From positions 7,818-71,817 of the forward strand of contig NZ_CVTB01000166.1 in assembly GCF_001050015.1 (NCBI RefSeq): a stretch of 64,000 bases of DNA, given 5' to 3'. The notes beneath the pieces were generated by a model that was given only the letters and a program-made list of their open reading frames with translations, had not been told where the DNA came from and did not search any database. The DNA is from Mycolicibacterium malmesburyense. GTDB lineage: Bacteria; Actinomycetota; Actinomycetes; Mycobacteriales; Mycobacteriaceae. A program made the translations under genes and the position numbers. Each line of letters starts with the position of its first letter. The stretch's first letter is position 1. Below, piece after piece: positions 56,460-64,000 of this stretch.

Positions 56460-58640
56460 ATGAGCGAGACCGTCTATACGTTCTGCCGGTATTGCCTGGC
56501 CTCATGTGGCCTCGAGGTGACGGTCGAGGACAACCGCGTCACCAAGATCGCCGCGGACAAGCAGAACCCGCACAGCTGGCAGGACTTCTGCGCCAAGGGC
56601 CGCACCGCACACCGGCTCGTCGAACATCCGCGCCGGATCCTGAACCCGATGCGCCGCGTCGGCGACACTTACGTCGAGGCCAGCTGGGACGAGGCGATCG
56701 CCGACATCGCGGCCAGGATGAACGCGGCCATCGAGGCGGACGGCCCGGACGCCGTCGGCGTCTACTACGGCAACCCCGCGGGCTTCTCCTCGTCGAACGT
56801 CATCTTCATGAACGCCTGGCTAGACGCGATCGGGACCCAGAACCGCTACGCGGTGGGCTCGGTCGACCAGAACGCGATGCACGTCGTCGCCGACGCGATG
56901 TACGGATCGATCCTAATGGCGCCGGTGTCGGACATCGACAACTGCGACTATTTCCTGCTCGTCGGCACCAATCCCGCAGTGAGCGCATGGAATTGGCTGG
57001 AGACCGTGCCCGGCGGGTGGCGGCGCGCGCTGGCACGCCAACAGCAGGGCGCGACGATCGTGGTGGTCGACCCGCTGCGCACCGAATCCGCCGAGAAGGC
57101 CGACGTCCACCTCGCGGTGCGTCCCGGGCAGGACTGGGCGCTGCTGCTGGCGATGGTGAAGGTCATCCTCGATGAGGGCCTCGAACATCGCCAGGACTGC
57201 ACCGAACTGGCCACGGGCGTGGACGATCTGCGCGCACTGGTCGCCGGCGCGGATCTCGACGACCTCGCCGCCCGCTGCGACGTCGGCCGCGACCGGATCG
57301 AACGGGTGGCTCGTGACTTCGCCGCGGCGCGCGGGGCCATGGTGGTGACCCGCACGGGGGTGTCGCTGCACATGGCGGGGACCGTCGCCGAATGGCTCGG
57401 ACATGTGCTCAACGTGATCACCGGCCGCATGGACCGTCCGGGTGGCCGCCGCTTCGAACCCGGCTACGTCGACGCGATCCGGTTGTCGGCCATGGCGAAG
57501 GGCAAGCCGCATCACAGCCGGCTGCTGGGCCGCGAAATGGTCGCGGGCGCACACGCACTCAGCGAGTTGCCCGACGAGATCACCACACCCGGCCGCGGTC
57601 AGATCCGCGCATTGCTGATCAACTGCGGCAACCCCGTCGTCTCCGGGCCCGACGGCGCGAAGCTCGACCGGGCGCTGGCCGATCTGGACCTGCTCGTCGC
57701 GATCGACTTCGTCCAGCGGGAGAGCCACCGGCACGCGCACTGGCTGTTGCCTGCGGCCCACTGGCTCGAGCGCAACGACCTGCTCGCCTTCACCAGCAAC
57801 ATGCACGACGAGCCCTACATCCAGTACGGGGCCAAGGTCGTCGAACCGCCACCGGGTGTGCGGCAGGAGTGGCGTATCTTCACCGACCTCGCGCTCGCGA
57901 TGCGCAAACCGTTGTTCGGCGCCAAGGGCCTCAACGGATTCATCAAGGCGACGCGGCTGGCCGCTCGCGCGACGCGCAGGCCGGCCGTCGAGTTCGGTCC
58001 TCATTGGATCGACCGCATAGTGGTGGCGACCGCACGAAAAGTCAACGGGCGCAGGATCAAATGGCGTGATGTCGTATCGCATCCGCACGGCTGGGTGTTG
58101 GGGCCGCGTGAGTTCGGGCATTTCCGCGATGCCTTGAGAACCGACGACAAGAAGGTGCACGCCGCACCGCCGGAGTTCGTCGCCCGGGCCCGCGAGCTGC
58201 TGGCCGAACCGCTTCCCGCGGCGCCGGTCGGCTACCCGTTCCAGCTGGCCAACCGCCGACACCGGCACTCGATGAACTCGTGGCTCAACGAATTACCGGG
58301 CCTGCACCCCGCGGGCAAGGGTAACGACGTCGTCATTCATCCCAAGGACGCCGCCGATCTCGGGGTGAGCGAAGGCGATCTGGTCAAGGTGTTCTCGCCG
58401 GTCGGCGCTATCAACCTGAAGGCGGTGGTCAACGACCGTCCGCGCCAAGGCGTCATCATCGTCGACCACGGCTGGGGCTCACGCGTTTTCGATCCGCGGG
58501 GCCACAGCGAGCCGGTTTCCTACGGCGTGAACCGCAACCTGCTGGTCGAAGGCGCGCCGGTGGACCCGCTGTCACAGACGTCGGTGTTGAGCTCGCAATA
58601 CGTTGGTGTGGAACGCATTTCCTCATCGGGCGAGGACTGA
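56460..58640 (+). CDS. Molybdopterin-dependent oxidoreductase
   Basis: 726 aa, formate dehydrogenase/BisC-type catalytic subunit. [4Fe-4S] ligands C9, C12, C16 and C44 (FCRYCLASCG, DFCAKG). Molybdopterin-binding segments include GVYYGNPAGFSSSN, FLLVGTNPAVSAWNW, VVDPLRTESAEKAD, and the C-terminal MoCo_binding domain (LPGLHPAGKGNDVVIHPKDA). No Tat signal, so cytoplasmic. Stands alone without electron-transfer subunits; substrate unknown. Confidence 0.88.
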   Translation: MSETVYTFCRYCLASCGLEVTVEDNRVTKIAADKQNPHSWQDFCAKGRTAHRLVEHPRRILNPMRRVGDTYVEASWDEAIADIAARMNAAIEADGPDAVGVYYGNPAGFSSSNVIFMNAWLDAIGTQNRYAVGSVDQNAMHVVADAMYGSILMAPVSDIDNCDYFLLVGTNPAVSAWNWLETVPGGWRRALARQQQGATIVVVDPLRTESAEKADVHLAVRPGQDWALLLAMVKVILDEGLEHRQDCTELATGVDDLRALVAGADLDDLAARCDVGRDRIERVARDFAAARGAMVVTRTGVSLHMAGTVAEWLGHVLNVITGRMDRPGGRRFEPGYVDAIRLSAMAKGKPHHSRLLGREMVAGAHALSELPDEITTPGRGQIRALLINCGNPVVSGPDGAKLDRALADLDLLVAIDFVQRESHRHAHWLLPAAHWLERNDLLAFTSNMHDEPYIQYGAKVVEPPPGVRQEWRIFTDLALAMRKPLFGAKGLNGFIKATRLAARATRRPAVEFGPHWIDRIVVATARKVNGRRIKWRDVVSHPHGWVLGPREFGHFRDALRTDDKKVHAAPPEFVARARELLAEPLPAAPVGYPFQLANRRHRHSMNSWLNELPGLHPAGKGNDVVIHPKDAADLGVSEGDLVKVFSPVGAINLKAVVNDRPRQGVIIVDHGWGSRVFDPRGHSEPVSYGVNRNLLVEGAPVDPLSQTSVLSSQYVGVERISSSGED

Positions 58641-58644
58641 CGGC

Positions 58645-59211
58645 TTACAGGTTCGGCCCTTCGGCGCGCAGATCGTCGACGTTGCGCATCGCCTCGCGCA
58701 GCTTTCCCAACCACTCCTCGGCGTGCTCGCCGACCAACCGCACTGACCACGCGAGGGCATCCGAACGTGACCGCGCCACGCCCGCGTCGACCAGCGTGTC
58801 GAGCACCTGACGCTCGGGCTGCCGCAACCGCGTCATCACCGGAACGGCCATGTTGGTGAACATGATCCGCTCGAGGTTCTCGGCGCCCGGCGTCCCGATC
58901 TCGACGCCCCACGCGACCTTGCGGCCATAGCGCGCCTCCGCCTCGTCGGCGATGCGCATGCGTTCGGACCGGGTTTCTTCGCGGAAGCGCGCGGCCCGTC
59001 CCGATGCGCGCGCCTCGCTTTCGCCGCCTTCGGCCTCCGGCAGTCGGCCGATCACCGTGATCTCTTCGCGGTCGACGACCACTGTCGGATCCCCGGCGAA
59101 CCAGCTCTCGGGGAGCCGGCCGGCGAACCAGTCGGCGGCGTCGCCCGCGTCGGGCTGCTGAGCCTGTTGCCAGCCGCCGGGACGGCGGCGGCCATGGATG
59201 TTGTGTCGCAT
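58645..59211 (-). CDS. Actinobacterial protein of unknown function with possible RHH-like C terminus
   Basis: 188 aa. The basic N terminus is followed by an E/A/R-rich helix (EARASGRAARFREETRSERMR) and a C-terminal segment LVDAGVARSRSDALAWSVRLVGEHAEEWL, resembling a ribbon-helix-helix dimer helix pair. A palindrome at 59224-59247 lies 13 bases upstream of its ATG, suggesting autoregulation. Convergent with the oxidoreductase gene. Confidence 0.65.
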   Translation of the reverse strand: MRHNIHGRRRPGGWQQAQQPDAGDAADWFAGRLPESWFAGDPTVVVDREEITVIGRLPEAEGGESEARASGRAARFREETRSERMRIADEAEARYGRKVAWGVEIGTPGAENLERIMFTNMAVPVMTRLRQPERQVLDTLVDAGVARSRSDALAWSVRLVGEHAEEWLGKLREAMRNVDDLRAEGPNL

Positions 59212-59223
59212 GATTACATGCTT

Positions 59224-59247
59224 ACACCGTTACACGGGTAAAGGTGT
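59224..59247. promoter_or_regulatory. 24-bp palindrome, candidate operator
   Basis: ACACC-G-TTAC-ACGG-GTAA-A-GGTGT: two nested perfect arms with one mismatch, 13 bases upstream of the 59211 start. On the minus strand it also reads GTAACGGTGTAAG, a near direct repeat. A nearby GCCGTTC (59248-59254)/GAACGGC (59264-59270) stem may terminate the upstream small gene. Confidence 0.5.
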
Positions 59248-59295
59248 GCCGTTCACTGTCAGCGAACGGCCCAGGTCAAACCCCGGATGACGGGG

Positions 59296-59499
59296 TCAGC
59301 CGCGCTTGCGCAACAACACGGCGCCGCCGCCCACCACCGCACCGATCAACAGCAGCACGGCCAGGGTCGGGCTGACCAACCACCAGACCAGGGCGACCGC
59401 GACGAGTGCGGGCGAGGCGATGAAGAGCACCATGCCCGGGTGCTGCTTGATGACCGCGAAGGCGCTCTGGGCCCGAACCCGGTCGATTTCCTTTGCCAT
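59296..59499 (-). CDS. Small two-helix membrane protein
   Basis: 67 aa. After MAKEIDRVRAQSAFAVIKQH come two hydrophobic stretches (GMVLFIASPALVAVALVWWLV and TLAVLLLIGAVVGGGAVLL) ending RKRG. Predicted hairpin in the membrane. No family recognised. The ribosome site is weak (TGGGGC). Confidence 0.55.
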   Translation of the reverse strand: MAKEIDRVRAQSAFAVIKQHPGMVLFIASPALVAVALVWWLVSPTLAVLLLIGAVVGGGAVLLRKRG

Positions 59500-59594
59500 G
59501 CCCCAAGAATGCCAGTCGTTGACGGATTCGGTTCCGATGATCGAGTGCGAAAATGTCTCCACCGCGTGACCGTCGCCCGGTTAGTTTGGAGCCC

Positions 59595-60473
59595 ATGACA
59601 GCACCGAACAACGGAAGCTGGCGGCCGGATCCCGAGGGCCGCTACGAGTACCGCTGGTGGGACGGTCAGCAGTGGACCGACCAGGTTTCGCACCAGGGCC
59701 AGGTCGGCCGGGCGCCGCTCGGTGCACCTCCCCCGGCGCCCCAGGCTCCCCCACAACCGCAGCAGACCGCGCCGCCGCAGGCCATGCCGGTCGGTGACGG
59801 GTTCGCAGGCATCAGCGGTGATCTGGTCGACGGCCGGTTCAGCGAAAAAGAGGCCAAGGCCATCGCCAACCAGAACACCAGGATGCTGCGTGTGCGCCTC
59901 GGCGAACCGTTCATGGCGCGACAGGGATCGATGGTGGCCTACCAGGGCAACGTCGACTTCGCGTTCGAGGGCGGCGGTGCCTCGAAGTTCATCAAGAAGG
60001 CACTCACCGGCGAGGGGCTCCCCCTGATGCGCTGTCAGGGGCAGGGCGACGTCTTCCTCGCCGAGCGGGCCTACGACGTGCATCTGTTGCAGCTGACCAA
60101 CTCCGGGCTGTCGATCAGCGGGAAGAACGTGCTGGCGTTCTCCTCGAGCCTGAACTGGAACATCGAGCGCGTGCGGGGCGGCAGCATCGCGACCGGAGGC
60201 CTGTTCAACACGACACTGCGCGGAACCGGATGGGTGGCACTGACCACCGACGGTCCCCCGGTGGTGCTCAATGCCGCCGAGGCGCCGACGTTCGCCGACA
60301 CCAACGCGGTGGTGGCGTGGTCGGCGAATCTGCAGACGCAGCTCAAGACCAGCTTCAAGGCCGGCGCGTTGATCGGTCGTGGCTCCGGCGAGGCGATCCA
60401 GGTCGCCTTCCACGGGCAGGGTTTCGTGATCGTCCAACCGTCGGAGGGTGCGCCGCCCGTCGCGACGGCGTAA
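59595..60473 (+). CDS. AIM24-family protein with N-terminal DUF2510
   Basis: 292 aa. Residues 8-30 (SWRPDPEGRYEYRWWDGQQW) form a DUF2510 motif often found in actinobacterial membrane-associated proteins. A P/Q-rich linker follows. The rest is the AIM24/TRAP-like beta-barrel domain (RVRLGEPFMARQGSMVAYQG; IATGGLFNTTLRGTGWVALTT; AVVAWSANLQTQLKTSFKAG). Function in bacteria unknown. ATG 59595 follows GGAGCC. Confidence 0.82.
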   Translation: MTAPNNGSWRPDPEGRYEYRWWDGQQWTDQVSHQGQVGRAPLGAPPPAPQAPPQPQQTAPPQAMPVGDGFAGISGDLVDGRFSEKEAKAIANQNTRMLRVRLGEPFMARQGSMVAYQGNVDFAFEGGGASKFIKKALTGEGLPLMRCQGQGDVFLAERAYDVHLLQLTNSGLSISGKNVLAFSSSLNWNIERVRGGSIATGGLFNTTLRGTGWVALTTDGPPVVLNAAEAPTFADTNAVVAWSANLQTQLKTSFKAGALIGRGSGEAIQVAFHGQGFVIVQPSEGAPPVATA

Positions 60474-60486
60474 TCAAGACTTCAGG

Positions 60487-60918
60487 TCACAACTCCAGCA
60501 GCACCGTCACCGGCCCGTCGTTGACGAGCTGAACCTGCATGTGCGCGCCGAAGACGCCCGTCTGTACCGTCGCGCCCAGGTCGCGTAACGCGTCGGCGAA
60601 CGCGGTGACGAGCGGTTCGGCCGTTGCACGCGGCGCGGCGGCGTTCCATGCCGGCCGCCTGCCCTTGGCGGTGTTCGCGTAGAGGGTGAACTGGCTGACG
60701 ACCAGGATCGGCGCCGCGACGTCCGACGCCGACTTCTCGTCGTCGAGAATCCTGAGCTGCCAGAGCTTTTCGGCCATCCGCCGCGCCTTGGCGGCGTCGT
60801 CGTCATGCGTCACGCCGACGAGAGCGAGCAGACCCTGACCGTCGGGCTCGATCGCGCCGACGACCTCGCCGTCGACGGTGACGGCCGCCGAAGTGACCCG
60901 TTGGGCAAGAACACGCAT
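60487..60918 (-). CDS. dtd: D-aminoacyl-tRNA deacylase
   Basis: 143 aa, standard DTD length. [21 protein letters not shown], the catalytic SQFTLYAN motif and C-terminal [11 protein letters not shown] are diagnostic. It hydrolyses D-amino acids and glycine from mischarged tRNAs. ATG 60918 chosen over one six codons upstream because MRV is the invariant family start. Confidence 0.94.
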   Translation of the reverse strand: MRVLAQRVTSAAVTVDGEVVGAIEPDGQGLLALVGVTHDDDAAKARRMAEKLWQLRILDDEKSASDVAAPILVVSQFTLYANTAKGRRPAWNAAAPRATAEPLVTAFADALRDLGATVQTGVFGAHMQVQLVNDGPVTVLLEL

Positions 60919-60993
60919 GCTCGCAGATGCTGCCACGGGCCCCGAGACGCAGGCCGGTCGGCATAGACCTAGAGGACCCGCATCCGACCCGAG

Positions 60994-61024
60994 TTGAATA
61001 CCCCTAGGGGGTATTGGGTATCCT
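60994..61024 (+). promoter_or_regulatory. copZ promoter with CsoR-like operator
   Basis: AATACCCC (60997-61004), TAG, GGGGTATT (61008-61015): perfect 8-bp inverted repeat of the form recognised by copper-sensing CsoR repressors. It fills the space between a TTGAAT -35 (60994-60999) and a TATCCT -10 (61019-61024). The start would be at or next to the copZ ATG, giving a leaderless mRNA. No csoR gene is in the window. Confidence 0.7.
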
Positions 61025-61031
61025 GGGTCGT

Positions 61032-61238
61032 ATGGCTACCACCACCGTCACAGTCACCGGCATGACCTGCGGACATTGCGCCGCGTCCGTACGCGAGGAG
61101 CTCGGCGAGATCCCGGGCGTACAGGCGGTCGACGTCGACGTTGCCAGCGGTGCGGTGACCATCGACAGTGTCGCACCCGTCGAACCCGAGGCGATCAGGA
61201 GCGCGGTGGAAGAGGCGGGCTACCGCTTGGCCGGCTGA
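61032..61238 (+). CDS. copZ: Copper chaperone (HMA domain)
   Basis: 68-aa heavy-metal-associated domain with MTCGHC (C13, C16) for Cu(I). ATG 61032 directly follows the promoter, so translation is probably leaderless. It overlaps the ATPase gene by one base (TGATG) and should hand copper to it. Confidence 0.9.
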   Translation: MATTTVTVTGMTCGHCAASVREELGEIPGVQAVDVDVASGAVTIDSVAPVEPEAIRSAVEEAGYRLAG

Positions 61239-63478
61239 TGACCACCGACGCCACGGCCAACGCCGCAACCAACGCCACGGTCGAACTGTCGATCGACGGT
61301 ATGACCTGCGCGTCCTGCGCCAACCGGATCGAGCGCAAGCTCAACAAGATCGACGGCGTCAGTGCGACCGTCAACTTCGCGACCGAAAAAGCACGCGTCG
61401 CGTACGGTGCCGGTGTGACACCGGAGGCCCTGGTGGCCACCGTGGAAGACGCGGGATACCAAGCGCACCTGCCCGCCGACGGGGCGGCCGACGTCGACGA
61501 GGACCCGACCGTCGGCCTGCGACGCCGGCTGCTGGTGTCGCTGGCGCTGACGGTTCCGGTGATCGCGATGGCGATGATCCCCACGTTGCAGTTCACGAAC
61601 TGGCAGTGGCTGTCCCTCGCGTTGACACTGCCCGTGGTGCTGTGGGGGGCATGGCCGTTCCACCGTGCGGCGTGGGCGAACCTGCGCCACGGCAGCGCCA
61701 CCATGGACACGTTGATCTCCATGGGCACGCTCGCCGCGTTGGGATGGTCGGTCTACGCGCTGTTCTGGGGCACCGCGGGCACACCCGGAATGACGCACGG
61801 GTTCGAGCTGACGCTGTCGCGCACCCACGGTTCGGCCAGCGTGTATTTCGAAGTGGCGGCGGGGGTCACCACGTTCATCCTCGCCGGACGTTATTTCGAA
61901 GCGCGGTCCAAGCGGAGAGCGGGCGCGGCGCTGCGGGCGCTGTTGGAACTCGGCGCCAAGGATGTGGTGGTCCGCAGAGACGGTGCCGAACAACGGATTT
62001 CGATCGACCAGCTCGGCGTCGGCGACGAGTTCGTGGTGCGGCCGGGTGAGAAGATCGCCGCCGACGGTGTGGTGGTCGAGGGCGCCTCGGCGATCGACGC
62101 GTCCATGCTGACCGGTGAGTCGGTGCCGGTTGATATCGGCCCGGGCGACGAGGTGGTCGGCGCGACGGTCAACGTCGACGGTCGGCTCGTGGTGCGGGCC
62201 AAACGAATCGGTGCCGACACTCAGCTGGCTCAGATGGCGCGGCTTGTCGAGGACGCGCAGAACGGTAAGGCGGAGGCTCAGCGACTGGCCGACCGGATCT
62301 CTGGCGTGTTCGTGCCGATCGTGATCGCGCTGGCGCTCGCGACGCTCGGATTCTGGTTGCTCGTCGGCGGATCGGCCGAGGCGGCCTTCACGGCGGCGGT
62401 GGCCGTGCTGATCATCGCCTGCCCTTGCGCGTTGGGGCTGGCGACGCCGACCGCGCTGATGGTGGGCACGGGTCGAGGTGCGCAGCTGGGCATCCTGATC
62501 AAGGGGCCGGAGGTATTGGAGTCGACCCGGCGCATCGACACCGTCGTGGTGGACAAGACCGGGACCATCACCACCGGCAGGATGACGCTGGTCGATGTCG
62601 TCGCCGACGACGGGGAACGACCCGACGAGGTACTGCGAATCGCGGGTGCGGTCGAGGACGGTTCGGAGCACCCGATCGCCCGGGCCATCGCGAAGGGCGC
62701 GCGGGACAAGCTGGGCGACCTGCCGGGTGTTGAGGATTTCACCAACCTGCGCGGCCTCGGCGTGCGCGGACGGGTCGACGGCCACGACGTGACCGTCGGA
62801 CGGCAGCGCCTGCTGGCGTCGCACGACATGCCCGATCCGGTGAAAGTGGCGGTGCGTGAGGCGGAGTCACAGGGCCGCACCGCTGTCGTCGTGGGGTGGG
62901 AGGGTAGGGCGCGCGGGGTGCTGGTGGTGGCGGATGCGGTCAAACCGACGTCGGCCGAGGCAATCTCGCGACTTCGTGCGCTCGGGTTGAAGCCCATGAT
63001 GGTGACCGGTGACAACGAGGCCGCGGCCCGCACGATCGCCGCGCAGGTGGGCATCGACGATATCGTCGCCGAGGTGCTGCCGCAGGAGAAGGTCGAGGTC
63101 GTCAAGCGACTTCAGGCCGAGGGCAAGGTGGTCGCGATGGTCGGCGACGGGGTCAACGACGCGGCCGCGCTCGCCCAGGCCGACCTCGGGCTGGCGATGG
63201 GCAGCGGCACCGATGTCGCGATCGAGGCAAGCGACTTGACGCTGGTGCGCGACGACCTGAACGCGGTCCCCGACGCGATACGCCTGTCGCGCAGGACGTT
63301 GGCGACGATCAAGGGAAATCTGTTCTGGGCCTTTGCCTATAACGTCGCGGCGTTGCCGTTGGCGGCGGCCGGCCTGCTGAACCCGATGATCGCCGGGGCC
63401 GCAATGGCGTTCAGTTCGGTGTTCGTCGTCAGCAACAGTCTTCGGCTGCGCCGGTTCACCGCTGCAGCGTCACGTTGA
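61238..63478 (+). CDS. copA: Cu(I)-type P1B ATPase
   Basis: 746-aa copper-exporting P-type ATPase. N-terminal HMA domain MTCASC (C24, C27); eight membrane helices; actuator TGES; metal-site CPCALG; phosphorylation DKTGT; nucleotide-domain SEHPI; hinge GDGVND; helix-8 region with [13 protein letters not shown] (M and S). These signs match class IB-1 copper pumps (CtpV/CtpA of mycobacteria). Coupled to copZ under the CsoR-like operator. Confidence 0.93.
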   Translation: MTTDATANAATNATVELSIDGMTCASCANRIERKLNKIDGVSATVNFATEKARVAYGAGVTPEALVATVEDAGYQAHLPADGAADVDEDPTVGLRRRLLVSLALTVPVIAMAMIPTLQFTNWQWLSLALTLPVVLWGAWPFHRAAWANLRHGSATMDTLISMGTLAALGWSVYALFWGTAGTPGMTHGFELTLSRTHGSASVYFEVAAGVTTFILAGRYFEARSKRRAGAALRALLELGAKDVVVRRDGAEQRISIDQLGVGDEFVVRPGEKIAADGVVVEGASAIDASMLTGESVPVDIGPGDEVVGATVNVDGRLVVRAKRIGADTQLAQMARLVEDAQNGKAEAQRLADRISGVFVPIVIALALATLGFWLLVGGSAEAAFTAAVAVLIIACPCALGLATPTALMVGTGRGAQLGILIKGPEVLESTRRIDTVVVDKTGTITTGRMTLVDVVADDGERPDEVLRIAGAVEDGSEHPIARAIAKGARDKLGDLPGVEDFTNLRGLGVRGRVDGHDVTVGRQRLLASHDMPDPVKVAVREAESQGRTAVVVGWEGRARGVLVVADAVKPTSAEAISRLRALGLKPMMVTGDNEAAARTIAAQVGIDDIVAEVLPQEKVEVVKRLQAEGKVVAMVGDGVNDAAALAQADLGLAMGSGTDVAIEASDLTLVRDDLNAVPDAIRLSRRTLATIKGNLFWAFAYNVAALPLAAAGLLNPMIAGAAMAFSSVFVVSNSLRLRRFTAAASR

Positions 63479-63480
63479 CG

Positions 63481-63891
63481 CTACAGCGTCACGTTGATCG
63501 GGCCGAGCATTTGGCAGTTCGGCTCCAGCGCGTCCTGGAAGACCTTGCCGCAGCCGCGTCCGCTCGCGGTGTAGGTCGCACCCGGCTGATATGGCTCGAA
63601 GAACACCTGCGCGGTCGCCGGCCCGCGCGCCTGCGTGCACTGCCCTTGAGAGTCGTGACCGGCCCGGTGGACACACGCGACGCTGTACGCCGGCTGGAAC
63701 GGCGCTCCGCACGCGTAGAAGGTGACAGTCGCAGTCACCTTGCTCACCCCGTCGGTGTTGACGACCTGCGGCGGCGAGATCGTGTACCCGCACGCCGGCT
63801 GCGGCGGTTGCGCGCCGGCTGAACCCACACCCAGCAACCCGGACCACCCGACGACCAGCATGACTAGCGCAGCTTTGACGACCCGGCTCAT
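63481..63891 (-). CDS. Secreted cysteine-containing protein
   Basis: 136 aa. Signal peptide VVKAALVMLVVGWSGLLGVG with cleavage after AGA. The mature domain has six Cys (PACGYT, FYACGA, SVACVH, GQCTQ, GRGCGK, PNCQML) probably forming disulfides, like small mycobacterial secreted proteins of unknown function. ATG 63891 chosen; ATG 63909 is in frame upstream. Converges with copA, 2 bases away. Confidence 0.7.
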   Translation of the reverse strand: MSRVVKAALVMLVVGWSGLLGVGSAGAQPPQPACGYTISPPQVVNTDGVSKVTATVTFYACGAPFQPAYSVACVHRAGHDSQGQCTQARGPATAQVFFEPYQPGATYTASGRGCGKVFQDALEPNCQMLGPINVTL

Positions 63892-63935
63892 GCCTAAATC
63901 GTAATTCACGTCCGCCAGCGGCCGTTTCGAAACGC

Positions 63936-63956
63936 GGGCGACGGGCGACGGGCGAC
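63936..63956. repeat. Three tandem GGGCGAC units
   Basis: Heptamer GGGCGAC repeated at 63936, 63943 and 63950, near the window edge, in a short region with no gene seen. Confidence 0.7.
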
Positions 63957-64000
63957 GGGGTTCAGGGTCCTTCGCTGTCTTTCGGTTGGTCTTCGGGGCG

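Overview
The window is high-GC chromosomal DNA from a fast-growing mycobacterium (Mycolicibacterium-type). This rests on gene order. The block wecA, sua5, prmC, prfA, rpmE, rho, thrB, thrC, hom, lysA, argS (bases 96-15506, minus strand) and the block Rrf2 regulator, cysNC, cysD, beta-carbonic anhydrase, oppBCDA, SbcCD-like pair, SixA-like phosphatase, lprC, lprB and two ABC exporter-type genes (30781-56440) reproduce, as recalled, the order of the Mycobacterium tuberculosis Rv1302-Rv1272c region. No database search was possible; all family calls come from motifs and remembered homologues.

Layout. 1-15506: cell-wall linker synthesis (wecA), translation factors (sua5, prmC, prfA, rpmE, argS), transcription termination (rho), and the aspartate-family pathway (hom, thrC, thrB, lysA). 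A fatty-acyl-CoA synthetase with a divergent TetR regulator lies between rpmE and rho. 15607-15679: tRNA-Arg(CCG). 15635-25472: an integrated element of 9.8 kb bounded by a 46-bp direct repeat of the tRNA 3' end. 25569-38445: small enzymes (SDR, SnoaL-like, F420-type, VOC, nitronate monooxygenase, GNAT), the sulfate-activation cluster, carbonic anhydrase and a two-component system. 38541-46388: two small secreted paralogues, an oligopeptide ABC importer and a wax ester/diacylglycerol acyltransferase. 46645-60918: DNA-repair-like ATPase/nuclease pair, lipoproteins, ABC transporters, a molybdopterin oxidoreductase, an AIM24 protein and D-aminoacyl-tRNA deacylase. 61032-63891: a copper chaperone/P-type ATPase operon with a palindromic operator, then a secreted cysteine-rich protein.

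The element at 15635-25472 is the most interesting part. It carries a tyrosine integrase, an XRE repressor, an excisionase-like protein, two HNH nucleases, a RepA-like ATPase followed by an AT-rich array of 8-bp iterons that looks like a replication origin, one HK97-type major capsid protein with its own terminator, a strongly acidic 75-residue protein, and a convergent restriction-modification pair (DNA methyltransferase with an inserted HTH domain; BstXI-like nuclease). There is no terminase, portal, protease, scaffold or tail gene. That gene set fits a phage satellite that replicates itself, brings its own capsid subunit, borrows the rest from a helper phage, and carries a defence cargo. 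It is comparable in scale to phiRv1/phiRv2 of M. tuberculosis but has a different gene set.
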